DNA of 64,000 bases from Anaerolinea sp. (GCA_029975055.1 JARKPU010000008.1:90473-154472), one strand, 5' to 3'; positions 15,788 to 24,195 are shown, counted from the first letter of the stretch. The notes: generated from the letters alone by a model not told the origin. Translations and numbers: made by a program.

Positions 15788-16558
15788 ATGACCTACGATG
15801 CCTTCAGCGATGATTACGACCGCTTCGTCAACTGGCCTTCACGGCTGGCATTTGAGATGCCCTTCCTGGAGCGCTTTCTGGCCGGCCTGGGCACCGGCGG
15901 CCCGGCGCGCGTGCTGGATGCCGCCTGTGGCACCGGCATGCACGCCGTCGAGCTGGCCCGGCGGGGCTACCCGGCCGCCGGGGCGGATCTTTCAACCGGC
16001 ATGGTGGAGCGCGCCCGCCAAAACGCCGCCGCGGCCGGGGTGGAGGTGCGCTTCCGCGCCGCCCCCTTCGGGCAGCTGGCGCGCGCCTTCGCCGGTGAGC
16101 TGCCCTTCGACGCGCTGCTCTGCCTGGGCAACTCGCTCCCGCACGTGCCGGGGGTGGAGGCGCTCGGCGAGGCGCTGGCCGATTTCCATGCCTGCCTGCG
16201 CCCGGGCGGGGGGCTGCTCATCCAAAACCGCAACTTCGACGCCGTGCTGGCCGGCCGCGAGCGCTGGATGGAGCCGCAGGCTCACCAGGAAGCGGGCGGA
16301 GAGTGGGTCTTCCTGCGTTTCTATGATTTCGAGCCGGATGGAATGATCACCTTCAACATCATCACCCTGCGCCGCGAACCGGGCCAGGGCTGGCGTCAGC
16401 GCGTGACGGGCACGCGCCTGCTGCCGCTGCCCCAGGCGCAGCTGGTGCGGGCGCTCGAGGCGGCCGGGTTCACCCAAATAGCCGCTTTCGGCGGGATGGA
16501 TGGGTCGCCTTTCGACCCGCAAGCCAGCGGCAACCTGGTGATCAGCGCGAGAAGGTGA
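15788..16558 (+). CDS. class I SAM-dependent methyltransferase
   Basis: 256 aa. Motif I VLDAACGTGMHAVELA, followed by the acidic end of strand 2 (AAGADLS), FDALLCLGNSLPHV for motif IV and LRPGGGLLIQNRNFD for motif V. N-terminal YDAFSDDYDRFVNW is a common lid segment of small-molecule methyltransferases (glycine/sarcosine N-methyltransferase-like). Substrate unknown. The start at 15788 is chosen over an upstream in-frame codon because the upstream part is encoded by the inserted element. Converges with folK after 18 nt. Confidence 0.8.
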   Translation: MTYDAFSDDYDRFVNWPSRLAFEMPFLERFLAGLGTGGPARVLDAACGTGMHAVELARRGYPAAGADLSTGMVERARQNAAAAGVEVRFRAAPFGQLARAFAGELPFDALLCLGNSLPHVPGVEALGEALADFHACLRPGGGLLIQNRNFDAVLAGRERWMEPQAHQEAGGEWVFLRFYDFEPDGMITFNIITLRREPGQGWRQRVTGTRLLPLPQAQLVRALEAAGFTQIAAFGGMDGSPFDPQASGNLVISARR

Positions 16559-16576
16559 AGGGGGGTTTAAGGTTCG

Positions 16577-17050
16577 TCACGCCGCAGGGCGGATCGAAGC
16601 GCTTTGCGCGAGGCGCGCGGCGGCCTGCGCGAGCGTCTCGCCGCCGGGGCCGGTAAGCAGCCCCGGCCAGACTTCGGCCACCGGCACGGCCACGTGCGCG
16701 CGCGTCCAGAGCTGCGGGTCAATCACCTGCCCGTCCCATACGATCACGTCGATATCCATGGTGCGCGGAGCATTCTTATCGGCCCCGCGCACGCGCCCCA
16801 GCTCGGCCTCCAGCGGGCGCAGCACCTGCGCTTTGAGCTCCTCGGGGCGCAACCCGGTGCGCACCAGCACGGCCGCGTTGAAGAAATCCGGCCCGGCCGA
16901 GCCCACCGCGGGCGTCTGCCAGGTGGAGGAGATGCGCTCGACGGTCAAAAGAGCGCGCAGCCTTTGCAGTGCCAGGGGCAGGTGTTCTTCCGGCCGGATG
17001 TTCGAGCCCAGCAGCAGGCAGGCCAGGTGATCGCTCCGTCCCGCGCCCAT
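16577..17050 (-). CDS. folK: 2-amino-4-hydroxy-6-hydroxymethyldihydropteridine pyrophosphokinase
   Basis: 157-aa HPPK, which transfers pyrophosphate from ATP to 6-hydroxymethyl-7,8-dihydropterin in folate synthesis. Visible motifs: LLLGSNIRPEEHL, STWQTPAVG, DFFNAAVLV, and the metal/ATP site PRTMDIDVIVWD. Last gene of the fol operon; its ATG overlaps the folB stop by 1 nt (TGATG). A GTG at 17053 is the alternative start. Confidence 0.92.
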   Translation of the reverse strand: MGAGRSDHLACLLLGSNIRPEEHLPLALQRLRALLTVERISSTWQTPAVGSAGPDFFNAAVLVRTGLRPEELKAQVLRPLEAELGRVRGADKNAPRTMDIDVIVWDGQVIDPQLWTRAHVAVPVAEVWPGLLTGPGGETLAQAAARLAQSASIRPAA

Positions 17051-17406
17051 CACTCTCCGCGGCTGCGCTCGATTTCAACACCCACCGAGCGCGAAAAGCG
17101 CACCGCGCCGGGCTTTTCCACGCGCACGCGCACCCTTTCCACACGCGGGTCTTCCAGGCAGAGCTTTGCCAGGTCGGCAGCCAGGGCTTCCACCGTCAGG
17201 CGGCGGGCCGATTCGGCGAGGGCGATGGCCTTTTTGGCGATGACGCTGTAATTGACCGAGTCCTCAAGGTTATCGCTTTCGCCTGCCCGGCGCAGGTCGG
17301 CAAAGAGCGTGAGGTTGATCAGGATTTCCTGCGGCTTCTCGCGCTCCCAGGGGTTCAAACCGATGATGCCGCGCGCGACCAGGTCGCGAATGATGATTTG
17401 GTCCAT
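17050..17406 (-). CDS. folB: dihydroneopterin aldolase
   Basis: 118-aa tunnelling-fold enzyme converting 7,8-dihydroneopterin to 6-hydroxymethyldihydropterin and glycolaldehyde. It starts MDQIIIRDLVARGIIGLNPWE, the family N terminus with the pterin-site residues, and has SVNYSVIAKKA, TVEALAADLAKLCL and VRVRVEKPGAV. Normal length. Sits between the pteridine-reductase-like gene and folK in the operon. Confidence 0.93.
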   Translation of the reverse strand: MDQIIIRDLVARGIIGLNPWEREKPQEILINLTLFADLRRAGESDNLEDSVNYSVIAKKAIALAESARRLTVEALAADLAKLCLEDPRVERVRVRVEKPGAVRFSRSVGVEIERSRGE

Positions 17407-17446
17407 GGAGTCCTTCGTGTGAGTGCAAAATGAAGCGGGGGGGTTT

Positions 17447-18172
17447 TCAGGTCAAATGCCGGCCGCCATCGACGTGCAAGATTTCTCCGGTGATGTAGGC
17501 CGGGCCGTCGAGCAGGAAGAGCAGGGCCCGGTCCACCTCGTCCAGGCTTGCCCAGCGCCCGGCAGGCACCCCAGGGGGCAGCGCTGCGCCGCTCGAAGGG
17601 CCATCGACGGGCGGGAGGATGGCCCCCAGCGCCAGGCCGTTGACGGTGACTGCGGGGGCCAGCGCCGCCGCCAGCGAGCGCGTCAGCGCGGCCAGGGCAG
17701 CCTTGCTGATGGTGTAGGGCAGGTGGTCGGGGCCGGGCCGCAGCGCGCGCCAATCCAGCAAATTCACAATGCGCCCCTCGCCGCCGGCCAGCTGCCGGGC
17801 GAAGGCCTGGCTGAGCAGGAAGGGGGCCGTCAGGTTGACGGCCAGGTGGCGGTTCCAATCTGCGAGGGAGGTGGATTGCCAGTCGAGCGGTTCGAAGACC
17901 GAGGCATTGTTCACCAGGCCAAAGAGCGGGCCAAAGGCAGCGGCCTGCTCCACCAGCCCGGCAGCGGAGGCAGGGTCGTTCAGGTCGGCCTGCAGCAGGC
18001 AGGCGCGCCGCCCGAGCGCCTGCACCTCGGCGGCGAGCGATTCGGCCTCCGCCTGCGAACGGCCGTAGTGGATGGCGACGTGCGCACCGGCGCGCGCGCA
18101 GGCCAGGGCCAGCGAGCGGCCCACGCGCCGCGCGGCGCCGGTGATGAGCACGAGACTGCCTTGCAGGGGCAT
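17447..18172 (-). CDS. short-chain dehydrogenase, FolM/pteridine reductase-like
   Basis: 241-aa SDR. Cofactor motif TGAARRVG near residue 11, LVNNASVFEP, the active-site Y-x3-K in YTISKAALAALT, and the C-terminal ITGEILHVDGG. The double-Arg cofactor loop and NNAS-VFEP pattern are those of pteridine reductases and FolM dihydromonapterin reductase, which reduce dihydropterins with NADPH. Location between folE and folB supports a pterin substrate. A simple 3-ketoacyl-ACP reductase role is less likely in this context. Confidence 0.8.
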   Translation of the reverse strand: MPLQGSLVLITGAARRVGRSLALACARAGAHVAIHYGRSQAEAESLAAEVQALGRRACLLQADLNDPASAAGLVEQAAAFGPLFGLVNNASVFEPLDWQSTSLADWNRHLAVNLTAPFLLSQAFARQLAGGEGRIVNLLDWRALRPGPDHLPYTISKAALAALTRSLAAALAPAVTVNGLALGAILPPVDGPSSGAALPPGVPAGRWASLDEVDRALLFLLDGPAYITGEILHVDGGRHLT

Positions 18173-18178
18173 GGGGCG

Positions 18179-18850
18179 TCAGCCGCGCCGGTAAGGGCGG
18201 TTCACCTGCCCAAGGAATTCCTTGCGCAGTTCAACATTCTGCTTGAACTCGCCGAGGAAGGCGCTGGTGGTCATGTTGGTTTCGGGCTTCTTCACCCCAC
18301 GCATCATCGCGCACATGTGCGAGGCTTCGATCACCACCGCCACGCCGCAAGCGTTGAGCGTCTTCTGAAGGAAGCGCGCCACCTCGGAGGTGAGGCGTTC
18401 CTGCACCTGCAGGCGGCGGGCAAACATCTCGACGATGCGCGGAATCTTGCTCAGACCGATCACCTTGCCGTTGGGAATGTAAGCCACATGGGCGCGGCCA
18501 AAGAAGGGCAGCAGGTGATGCTCGCACAGGCTGAAGAACTCGATGTCCTTGACCAGCACCATCTCCTCGTAATCGACATCAAAGATGGCGTCATTGATCA
18601 GCTTTTCCGGGTCAACGTTATAACCGGAGGTGATTTCCTCCCACATGCGCGCCACCCGTTCGGGGGTCTTCAACAGGCCCTGGCGCGAGGGGTCTTCGCC
18701 GATGGCGGCGAGCAGGCTGCGCGTGGCGTTTTCGATCGTGGGGCGGTCAACCGCCGGCGCTTCGCCCAGGACGACGAACGAGCGCACGGGCTCGTCGAGC
18801 TGCGGCAGCGGGCGGCGCAAAAGGCGATCGTTGGGGTTATTGTTCATCAT
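18179..18850 (-). CDS. folE: GTP cyclohydrolase I
   Basis: 223 aa. Converts GTP to 7,8-dihydroneopterin triphosphate, the first step of folate synthesis. Motifs: [12 protein letters not shown], the zinc ligands in [13 protein letters not shown] and [30 protein letters not shown] and RLQVQERLT. The ATG at 18850 follows GGAGG by 6 nt (a second ATG is next to it). First gene of folE-folM-like-folB-folK; folP and folC are not in the window. A roughly 97-nt leader with two hairpins precedes it. Confidence 0.95.
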   Translation of the reverse strand: MMNNNPNDRLLRRPLPQLDEPVRSFVVLGEAPAVDRPTIENATRSLLAAIGEDPSRQGLLKTPERVARMWEEITSGYNVDPEKLINDAIFDVDYEEMVLVKDIEFFSLCEHHLLPFFGRAHVAYIPNGKVIGLSKIPRIVEMFARRLQVQERLTSEVARFLQKTLNACGVAVVIEASHMCAMMRGVKKPETNMTTSAFLGEFKQNVELRKEFLGQVNRPYRRG

Positions 18851-18868
18851 GGTGTTCCTCCAAAAACC

Positions 18869-18885
18869 TTGCAACCGGGTTGCAA
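18869..18885 (-). promoter_or_regulatory. hairpin plus T-tract in folE leader, possible attenuator
   Basis: Palindrome TTGCAACCGGGTTGCAA; on the transcript it is followed at once by GGTTTTT and then the ribosome binding site, so it resembles a small terminator or an operator. Confidence 0.45.
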
Positions 18886-18905
18886 CCAGTAAGAGAGATT
18901 TTTAT

Positions 18906-18934
18906 GGGATGCACGCTTCGGACGTGTGCATCCC
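18906..18934 (-). promoter_or_regulatory. second hairpin in folE leader
   Basis: Arms GGGATGCAC and GTGCATCCC with an 11-nt loop, within the predicted 5' untranslated region. Confidence 0.4.
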
Positions 18935-18953
18935 TATGTATATACGTAGCTGG

Positions 18954-18981
18954 ATTATACCTGGATTTATCGGGAATTCAA
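18954..18981 (-). promoter_or_regulatory. folE promoter
   Basis: Minus strand: -35 TTGAAT (18976-18981), 16-nt spacer, -10 TATAAT (18954-18959). Best-looking promoter of the fol operon. A tandem 10-nt direct repeat CTTGTATAA(T/C) lies just upstream at 18984-19003. Confidence 0.65.
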
Positions 18982-19011
18982 TTCTTGTATAATCTTGTAT
19001 AACCTTGCGAC

Positions 19012-20961
19012 TCACGGCTTGCCGATGGCGCTGGCCGCCACGCGCAGGAAGCCTTCCACACCTTCCACTTCCTCGAACTCCAGGGCCGGGTCGGCGGCCC
19101 CGGCGCGGCGCGCCTGCTCGCGGGCCAGCTCGGCCAGCACCCGCCGCGCAAATTGAACGGCCTCGCCGCGCGTGGTGAAGCGCTCCTGGCAGCCGGGCGC
19201 CCGCGCGGTATAACCGGCGATCTTCCCGCCCTCGGCAAAGGGAGAGATCTCGGCCTCATGCCGGACGAGAATGTTGCCCACCACCGTGCCGACGGCATTC
19301 GCCACCTGGTAATGCTCAGGGAAGACCACCCGCGCGCCCAGCAGCCGTTCAAGCGGCGGCAGGAAGACCCTTGCCGGTGCGCCGATGCCCACCAGCGGAA
19401 GCTTGAGCTCGAACCGGCAGCCCAGGTGGGGGTTTGCCGGCGAGAGGTTCTCATCGAACAGCCAGCGCCCCAGGCCGTCTTCCGCGGCGGTTTCCAGTTC
19501 CCTGCCGCTCAAGAACTGGACGATTTCCGCCGCGATGCGTTCGGCCATCCAGCGCTTGACATGGCCCGCCAGCCAATCGGCCTGGCGGCCCCACAGGCGC
19601 GCGGCCGTCTCGGCGGCCAGCAGCGCGGCCTCGGCATCCCAGGGGGCATACTCGCCGGAGACGTGCAGCAGATCGGTGGGGGTGAGGGCGCAGCGGGCGA
19701 TCACCCCGCGGCGCACGAGCGAGTCGCGCTCGAGCAGCAGCGGCGAGACGGCCCCCACGTGTTTGAGGATCTCGCCGACGCGCTTCGGGCCGCCGCGCAA
19801 CAGATCCAGCGCTTTGCGCACGCGCGGGTCGGCGGGCGGCGAGGCAGGCTCGCGCAGCAGCAGCCAGTATTCCAGGCGGTCGGAATAGAGCACCGAAGGC
19901 GCGCCGCGCAGCCAGGCGCGCATTTCATGGCCGGTTTCGGGGTATTCGTGCGCCACGCGCGCCAGCGGAATGACTCGCTCGGGACCTACCTGGAGGTTCT
20001 GGCGCAGGTCAAAGTGGACCAGGCTGTCGCCCCCCAGGCCGAAGGAACGCGCGTGGATGGTGCGCACGCAGGTCTGGTAGCCGCCCACCGTCGCGCGGCC
20101 GCCATCCAGCAGGGTGCGCCCGGCGTGCACCAGGGCCAGGTCGGTGGTGGTGCCGCCCACGTCCACCACCAGGGCATCTTCCACCCCGGCCAGGTAAGCG
20201 CCGCCGATGGCCGAAGTGGCCGGGCCGGAATGGATGATCTCCACCGGGCGGCGGGCGGCAAATTCGGCGCCGGCCAGCGAGCCGTCGCCGCGCACCATCA
20301 CCAGCGGGCAGGTCACCCCGCGCTCCTTCAGCATGGCCTCCACCGAGCCGAGGAAGGCATAGGCCTCGGGAATCAACGAGGCGTTGATCGCGGCGGTGGC
20401 GGCGCGGCGGATGGAGCCGACCTGGCTGGTGAGGTGATGGCCCTGCACCACCGGCAGGCCTGCCAGCCCGGCGAGCAGCTCGCCGGCGCGCTCTTCATGC
20501 GCGGGGTTGACCACCCCCGCATAGCCCGAAACGGCAAACGCCTCCACCGCGCCAAGCGCCTGGCGCGCGGCGGCAAGCAGGCCGGCTTCGTCCAGCGGGG
20601 CCTGCTCGCGGCCCTCCAGGGTGTGACCGCCGGAGATGAAAGAGACCTGCCCGGCGGGCAGCTCGCGGTCGAGCTCGAATTTCTCGACCAGTTCGCGGTC
20701 ATAGCCGAGCAGGAAGAGCGCCACCGGGCGATTCTTGCCCTCGGCGATGGCGTTGGTGGCCAGCGTGGTGGAAAGGGAAACCAGCCCCAAACTCACGCCC
20801 GGCTGGAGGAGCTGTTCGAGCACTGCGCGGATGCAGAGGGTCAGATCCTGGTGGGTGGTTGGCACCTTGCAGGCGGCGAGGATTCTGCCGGAGGCGGGGT
20901 CGAGCAAGACGCCATCGGTGAAGGTTCCGCCGGTATCGATACCCAGGTAGAAGGCAGGCAT
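19012..20961 (-). CDS. hydantoinase/oxoprolinase (HyuA-like) family protein
   Basis: 649 aa ASKHA-fold protein. N terminus YLGIDTGGTFTDGVLLD is the HyuA/oxoprolinase phosphate-binding start; VSLSTTLATNAIAEGK follows; a second nucleotide motif VVDVGGTTTDLALVH sits in the middle, and SFGLGGDS later. The family hydrolyses ATP to open cyclic amides (5-oxoproline, hydantoins) or carboxylate ketones (acetone/acetophenone carboxylase). No HyuB partner gene is adjacent, so the reaction is uncertain. TATAAT lies 6 nt before the ATG, suggesting a leaderless mRNA separate from the DeoR gene upstream. Confidence 0.82.
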   Translation of the reverse strand: MPAFYLGIDTGGTFTDGVLLDPASGRILAACKVPTTHQDLTLCIRAVLEQLLQPGVSLGLVSLSTTLATNAIAEGKNRPVALFLLGYDRELVEKFELDRELPAGQVSFISGGHTLEGREQAPLDEAGLLAAARQALGAVEAFAVSGYAGVVNPAHEERAGELLAGLAGLPVVQGHHLTSQVGSIRRAATAAINASLIPEAYAFLGSVEAMLKERGVTCPLVMVRGDGSLAGAEFAARRPVEIIHSGPATSAIGGAYLAGVEDALVVDVGGTTTDLALVHAGRTLLDGGRATVGGYQTCVRTIHARSFGLGGDSLVHFDLRQNLQVGPERVIPLARVAHEYPETGHEMRAWLRGAPSVLYSDRLEYWLLLREPASPPADPRVRKALDLLRGGPKRVGEILKHVGAVSPLLLERDSLVRRGVIARCALTPTDLLHVSGEYAPWDAEAALLAAETAARLWGRQADWLAGHVKRWMAERIAAEIVQFLSGRELETAAEDGLGRWLFDENLSPANPHLGCRFELKLPLVGIGAPARVFLPPLERLLGARVVFPEHYQVANAVGTVVGNILVRHEAEISPFAEGGKIAGYTARAPGCQERFTTRGEAVQFARRVLAELAREQARRAGAADPALEFEEVEGVEGFLRVAASAIGKP

Positions 20962-20967
20962 TCGATG

Positions 20968-20973
20968 ATTATA
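20968..20973 (-). promoter_or_regulatory. -10 box, probable leaderless start
   Basis: TATAAT on the minus strand, 6 nt before ATG 20961. A TTTTCC hexamer 17 nt further up is a poor -35. Confidence 0.5.
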
Positions 20974-21061
20974 CTCTGCGTTGACGGCGAGGAAAAAACC
21001 ATGGGCCAGAGCCGGTGAGGTCTCTGCGCCGTCTCTCAGGCCTCGCGCTCACCCCCCATTT

Positions 21062-21838
21062 TCACCCGGCCAGTATCACGCGCACCCCGCGCGCCTCGAA
21101 CTGCGCGAGCAGCGCCGGGTCGGCCTGCGAATCGGTGACCAAAACCTTGATGCGCGCGAGCGGGGCGATAAAGGCGGCGGCAGAGCGCCCCAGCTTGGTG
21201 TGATCGGCCAGGACGATCAATTCGGGGGCCATTTCAAGGATGCGCCGCGTGGTGGCCACCTCGGGCAGGTGGTCGGTGGTCCAGCCGTCATCCACGTTGA
21301 CGGCCTGGACGCCCATGATGATCTTGCCGACGCGCACCTCGGGCAGGGTCAGTTCGGCAATGTGCCCGAGCAGCGAAAGCTCGGCGGAGCGCACCACCCC
21401 GCCGGTGAGCACAATGGTGTGCTCGCCCCCCGCGGCCGAAAGCTCGGCGGCCACGTTGAGCGCGTTGGTGAAGACCAACAGGTGCTTCTTCTCGCCGAGG
21501 GCGCGCGCAAACACAATCATCGTGCTGCCCGAGCCGAGGAAGATCGACTCGCCGTCTTCCACCAGCGCCAGCGCGGCGCGCGCGATGCGCTCCTTCTCCT
21601 CGCGCTGCTGCGCGATGCGCTGCACCACGGGCGGCTCGGGCGGAGCCGGCGTGGCGCGCAGCGCTCCACGGTGAGCGCGGATGAGCTTGCCGCCGGAGGC
21701 CAGCTCGGCCAGGTCGCGCCGGATGGTCACCTCGCTGGCGCCGAAGCGCCGGCTGAGGACCGGCACGGTCACTTTTTGGTTCTCCTGGAGGGCTTCCAGG
21801 ATCAATTGCTGGCGCTCTTCTTTGAGCAGGCGATCCAT
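21062..21838 (-). CDS. DeoR/GlpR-family transcriptional regulator
   Basis: 258 aa. The N-terminal helix-turn-helix shows EERQQLILEALQENQKVTVPVL and FGASEVTIRRDLAEL, classical DeoR signature. The C-terminal DeoRC sugar-phosphate sensor has FLGSGSTMIVFARAL, VFTNALNVAAEL, LTGGVVR and VLADHTKLGR. It normally represses sugar catabolic genes and is released by a phosphorylated sugar. Divergent from the PfkB kinase gene, the likely target. Start at MDRLLKEE; an upstream extension would translate through a dispersed repeat. Effector unknown. Confidence 0.9.
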   Translation of the reverse strand: MDRLLKEERQQLILEALQENQKVTVPVLSRRFGASEVTIRRDLAELASGGKLIRAHRGALRATPAPPEPPVVQRIAQQREEKERIARAALALVEDGESIFLGSGSTMIVFARALGEKKHLLVFTNALNVAAELSAAGGEHTIVLTGGVVRSAELSLLGHIAELTLPEVRVGKIIMGVQAVNVDDGWTTDHLPEVATTRRILEMAPELIVLADHTKLGRSAAAFIAPLARIKVLVTDSQADPALLAQFEARGVRVILAG

Positions 21839-21850
21839 GCTGCCCTTTCT

Positions 21851-21908
21851 GATCGTATGATTCCATTTCTGCAATGTATGCGGCTTGCCCGACAAATTGC
21901 AGGAAAAT
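21851..21908. repeat. dispersed palindromic repeat, copy 3
   Basis: GATCGTATGATTCCATTTCTG then a degenerate GCGGCTTGCC centre; aligns with copies 1 and 6 including the leading GATCGT. Confidence 0.65.
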
Positions 21909-21935
21909 TCAGCGCAGTCCCCCTTCACTCATCAA

Positions 21936-21969
21936 ACGAACAGGGTTTCGTCTATCTTATATCACGAAC
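21936..21969. promoter_or_regulatory. possible DeoR operator in divergent spacer
   Basis: ACGAAC (21936-21941), inverted GTTTCGT (21945-21951) and another ACGAAC (21964-21969) cluster between the regulator and the PfkB gene. Proposed only from symmetry and position. Confidence 0.3.
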
Positions 21970-22029
21970 AATCAGGTGCGTCAACCAGGTGATCATATTA
22001 GCGCAACAGCGGCCCCGTTTTGTTCATGG

Positions 22030-22035
22030 TAGAAT
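22030..22035 (+). promoter_or_regulatory. -10 box, probable leaderless start
   Basis: TAGAAT, 7 nt before ATG 22043, no Shine-Dalgarno. Confidence 0.45.
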
Positions 22036-22042
22036 TAACCCG

Positions 22043-22963
22043 ATGAACACCAAACCCTACGACGTTCTCACCTTCGGCGACCTGTGCGTGGATCTGATCA
22101 TCACCGGCGCCGACGTAACCCCGCAGTTTGGCCAGGTGGAAAAGCTGGTAGAAAACTACACCCTCGAGATGGGCGGCTCGTGCTCCATCTTCGCCTGCCA
22201 GGCCGCGCGCCTGGGCCTGCGCACCGCCATCCTGGGCCGCGTGGGGGCCGATAGCTTCGGCCAGTTGATGCTCGACCGGATGAACGAAGCCGGGGTCGAT
22301 ACGCGCTTTGTGACGGTAGACCCCGCGCTCAAGACCGGACTGGGCATCGCGCTCTGCCCGCCGGGCGACCGCGCCATCCTCACCTACTTGGGCACGGTCA
22401 ACGTGCTCCAGCCGCAGGATGTGACCGACGAGCTGCTCGCTTCGGCGCGCCACCTGCACCACGGCAGCTACTACCTGCACACCGGGCTGCGCCCGGGCAT
22501 CCCGCAGATCTTCCGGCGCGCCAAAGCCCTGGGCCTGAGCATCTCGCTGGACACCAACTGGGACCCCGCCGAAAGGTGGGACGGCGTGATGGACGAACTG
22601 CTGCCGATGACGGATGTCTTTTTCCCCAACGACCAGGAAGCGCTGCACATCAGCGGCGCAAAGGACCTGGATGCCGCCGCGCGGGCCTTCCTGGCGCGGG
22701 GCGTGCGGGTGACGGCGCTCAAGGCCGGAGCGAAAGGCGCGCGCGTCTATGCGGGCGGGGTGCGCCTCGAACGGCCCGTCGAGCCGGTGAGCGGCGGCGA
22801 CAGCATCGGCGCCGGTGACAGCTTCGATGCGGGCTTCCTGGCGGGCTGGCTGCGCGGCCTGCCCCTCGAACGCTGCCTCGAGATCGGCATGGCCTGCGGG
22901 CGCTCGGTGGCGGGAAAAATCGGCGGCGTGGCCGGGCAGCTGCGCTGGGACGAGGTGGCGTAA
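22043..22963 (+). CDS. PfkB-family carbohydrate kinase
   Basis: 306-aa ribokinase-fold kinase. N terminus YDVLTFGDLCVDLIITG, then GGSCSIFACQAARLGLRTAILGRVGAD is the first PfkB signature region; FFPNDQEAL follows, and the catalytic second signature is DSIGAGDSFDAGFLAG with the base Asp. It phosphorylates a sugar such as a ketohexose or 2-keto-3-deoxygluconate. The KDPG aldolase at the left of the window would be a fitting partner if the substrate were KDG, but distance makes this weak. Divergent from the DeoR regulator. Confidence 0.88.
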   Translation: MNTKPYDVLTFGDLCVDLIITGADVTPQFGQVEKLVENYTLEMGGSCSIFACQAARLGLRTAILGRVGADSFGQLMLDRMNEAGVDTRFVTVDPALKTGLGIALCPPGDRAILTYLGTVNVLQPQDVTDELLASARHLHHGSYYLHTGLRPGIPQIFRRAKALGLSISLDTNWDPAERWDGVMDELLPMTDVFFPNDQEALHISGAKDLDAAARAFLARGVRVTALKAGAKGARVYAGGVRLERPVEPVSGGDSIGAGDSFDAGFLAGWLRGLPLERCLEIGMACGRSVAGKIGGVAGQLRWDEVA

Positions 22964-23002
22964 GCGCGCCAGGGGGGCGCAAGCCGATAGTAGACGGCGC
23001 TT

Positions 23003-23055
23003 CGATTTATACGCAAACTGCGGGGCAAGCCCCGCAGTTTGCGTAAAAGATGCAC
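23003..23055. repeat. dispersed palindromic repeat, copy 4 (near-perfect hairpin)
   Basis: 17-bp perfect stem 23010-23026 / 23029-23045 (ACGCAAACTGCGGGGC and complement) with AA loop, then AAAAGATGCAC as in copy 6. Between convergent genes, so it may also terminate transcription. Confidence 0.8.
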
Positions 23056-23065
23056 TCAACCCCTT

Positions 23066-24136
23066 TTAACTCTGGCTGGGAATGCCCTCTTCGGAGCGGA
23101 TGATCTTGGTGATGTAGCGCGTCCGGCCTGGCTCGTAGCCTTGCGCCTGCGCCAGCCGGTAGGCCAGCACCTGCACGGGCACCACTTCCAGCACGGGGCG
23201 CAGCGCGTCGTTGAAGCCCGGAATGCCAAAGGCCAGCTCGCGCGGCCCGGCGGGCCCGCGGCGAGCGGCGACTTCGCCCACCAGCATCACCCGGCCGCCG
23301 CTGGCTTGAATATCCGCCGCCAGCGAGCGGTTCAGTTCGCCCGGTTTGCCGCGCCCCACAAAGAGGACCGCCGCGAAGTTCCCGTCAATGACCTCGTTCG
23401 GCCCCTGGCGGAATTCGGCGGCTTCCATGGCGATGGACGGCGTGCGCGCGATCTCCTCCAGCGCCAGCCGCCCGCAGTACGCCGAGCCATTCGATGCGCC
23501 GCGGTAGAGCAGGTAAATTGGCCGCGTCAGTTCGAAGAGCGCCTGGATGTTGGCGGCCTGGGCCGCAGCGCCTGCCACCACCCCGTCCATCGCCTCCGCC
23601 AGGAGCTCCAGCTCGGGGCGCATGTCATCGAGCCTGCCCAGCGCGGCGGCTGCCAGGGCCAGCGTGGCGGTCATCATGCCGGTGACGATGTTGATCGAAA
23701 CCAGCTCATCCTTGTGCGAGTTGGTCCATAAAATGCCCTGCGCCAGCCCCGCAAGCGTGCTTTCGGGCTCGTTGGTGATGGCGATGAAGGGAATGCCCTC
23801 CTCGGCCAGTGCGCGGGCCAGCTTGACGACCTCGGCGGTCTCGCCGGAACGCGAGTTGATGACCACGTTTGCGCCGCGCAGCGCGGGCAGGTGCGTGTAA
23901 AGAGCGTCCGAGGCCACCAGGGTGGTGGCCAGGCGCCCATGCTCCCCCAGGTAGGCGGCCGCCGGCATGCACAGGTATTCTGCGCTGGCCACGCCGATCA
24001 GCGCCACGGGGCGGTCGTTGTGCAGAAAGCGCGCCGCCGCTTCCAGCCTTGGGCGCTCCGCGCCGAACAAATGCCCCACCACGCGGCGCAGGTTCGCGCC
24101 CTGTTCCAGAATGTCTGACCACAATCCGTTTTCCAT
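23066..24136 (-). CDS. SIS-domain protein (GlmS C-terminal/AgaS/FrlB-like)
   Basis: 356 aa with two SIS (sugar isomerase) domains. First: ALIGVASAEYLCMPAA, VVINSRSGETAEVVKLA, IAITNEPESTLA. Second: IYLLYRGASNGSAYCGRLALEEIA, EAAEFRQGPNEVI, VLFVGRGK. The SRSGET and EFRQGP motifs match the isomerase half of GlmS and deglycases/deaminases such as AgaS and FrlB, with no glutaminase domain. It likely isomerises or deaminates an amino-sugar phosphate, fitting the nagB/nagA genes next door. Promoter-like boxes are just upstream. Confidence 0.8.
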   Translation of the reverse strand: MENGLWSDILEQGANLRRVVGHLFGAERPRLEAAARFLHNDRPVALIGVASAEYLCMPAAAYLGEHGRLATTLVASDALYTHLPALRGANVVINSRSGETAEVVKLARALAEEGIPFIAITNEPESTLAGLAQGILWTNSHKDELVSINIVTGMMTATLALAAAALGRLDDMRPELELLAEAMDGVVAGAAAQAANIQALFELTRPIYLLYRGASNGSAYCGRLALEEIARTPSIAMEAAEFRQGPNEVIDGNFAAVLFVGRGKPGELNRSLAADIQASGGRVMLVGEVAARRGPAGPRELAFGIPGFNDALRPVLEVVPVQVLAYRLAQAQGYEPGRTRYITKIIRSEEGIPSQS

Positions 24137-24149
24137 AGCTGCTCAATGC

Positions 24150-24178
24150 CTTATACTGAAAGAGTTCCCGTGGTGCAA
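24150..24178 (-). promoter_or_regulatory. promoter of SIS-domain gene
   Basis: Minus strand: -35 TTGCAC (24173-24178), 17-nt spacer, -10 TATAAG (24150-24155); 13 nt to the ATG at 24136. Confidence 0.6.
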
Positions 24179-24195
24179 GCGGGTGGTTGTTTTCT

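Noticed and set aside
18851..18960. Tetrahydrofolate riboswitch before folE
   Set aside because: Leader is short and lacks the conserved pseudoknot-type sequence; only two simple hairpins are seen.
18984..19003. Tandem CTTGTATAA repeats as a CRISPR or iteron
   Set aside because: Only two copies, no spacers; at most a regulatory direct repeat upstream of folE.
20981..22042. Upstream in-frame extension of the PfkB kinase to 660 aa
   Set aside because: The extension is antisense to the DeoR gene and passes through a repeat; the kinase fold starts at 22043.
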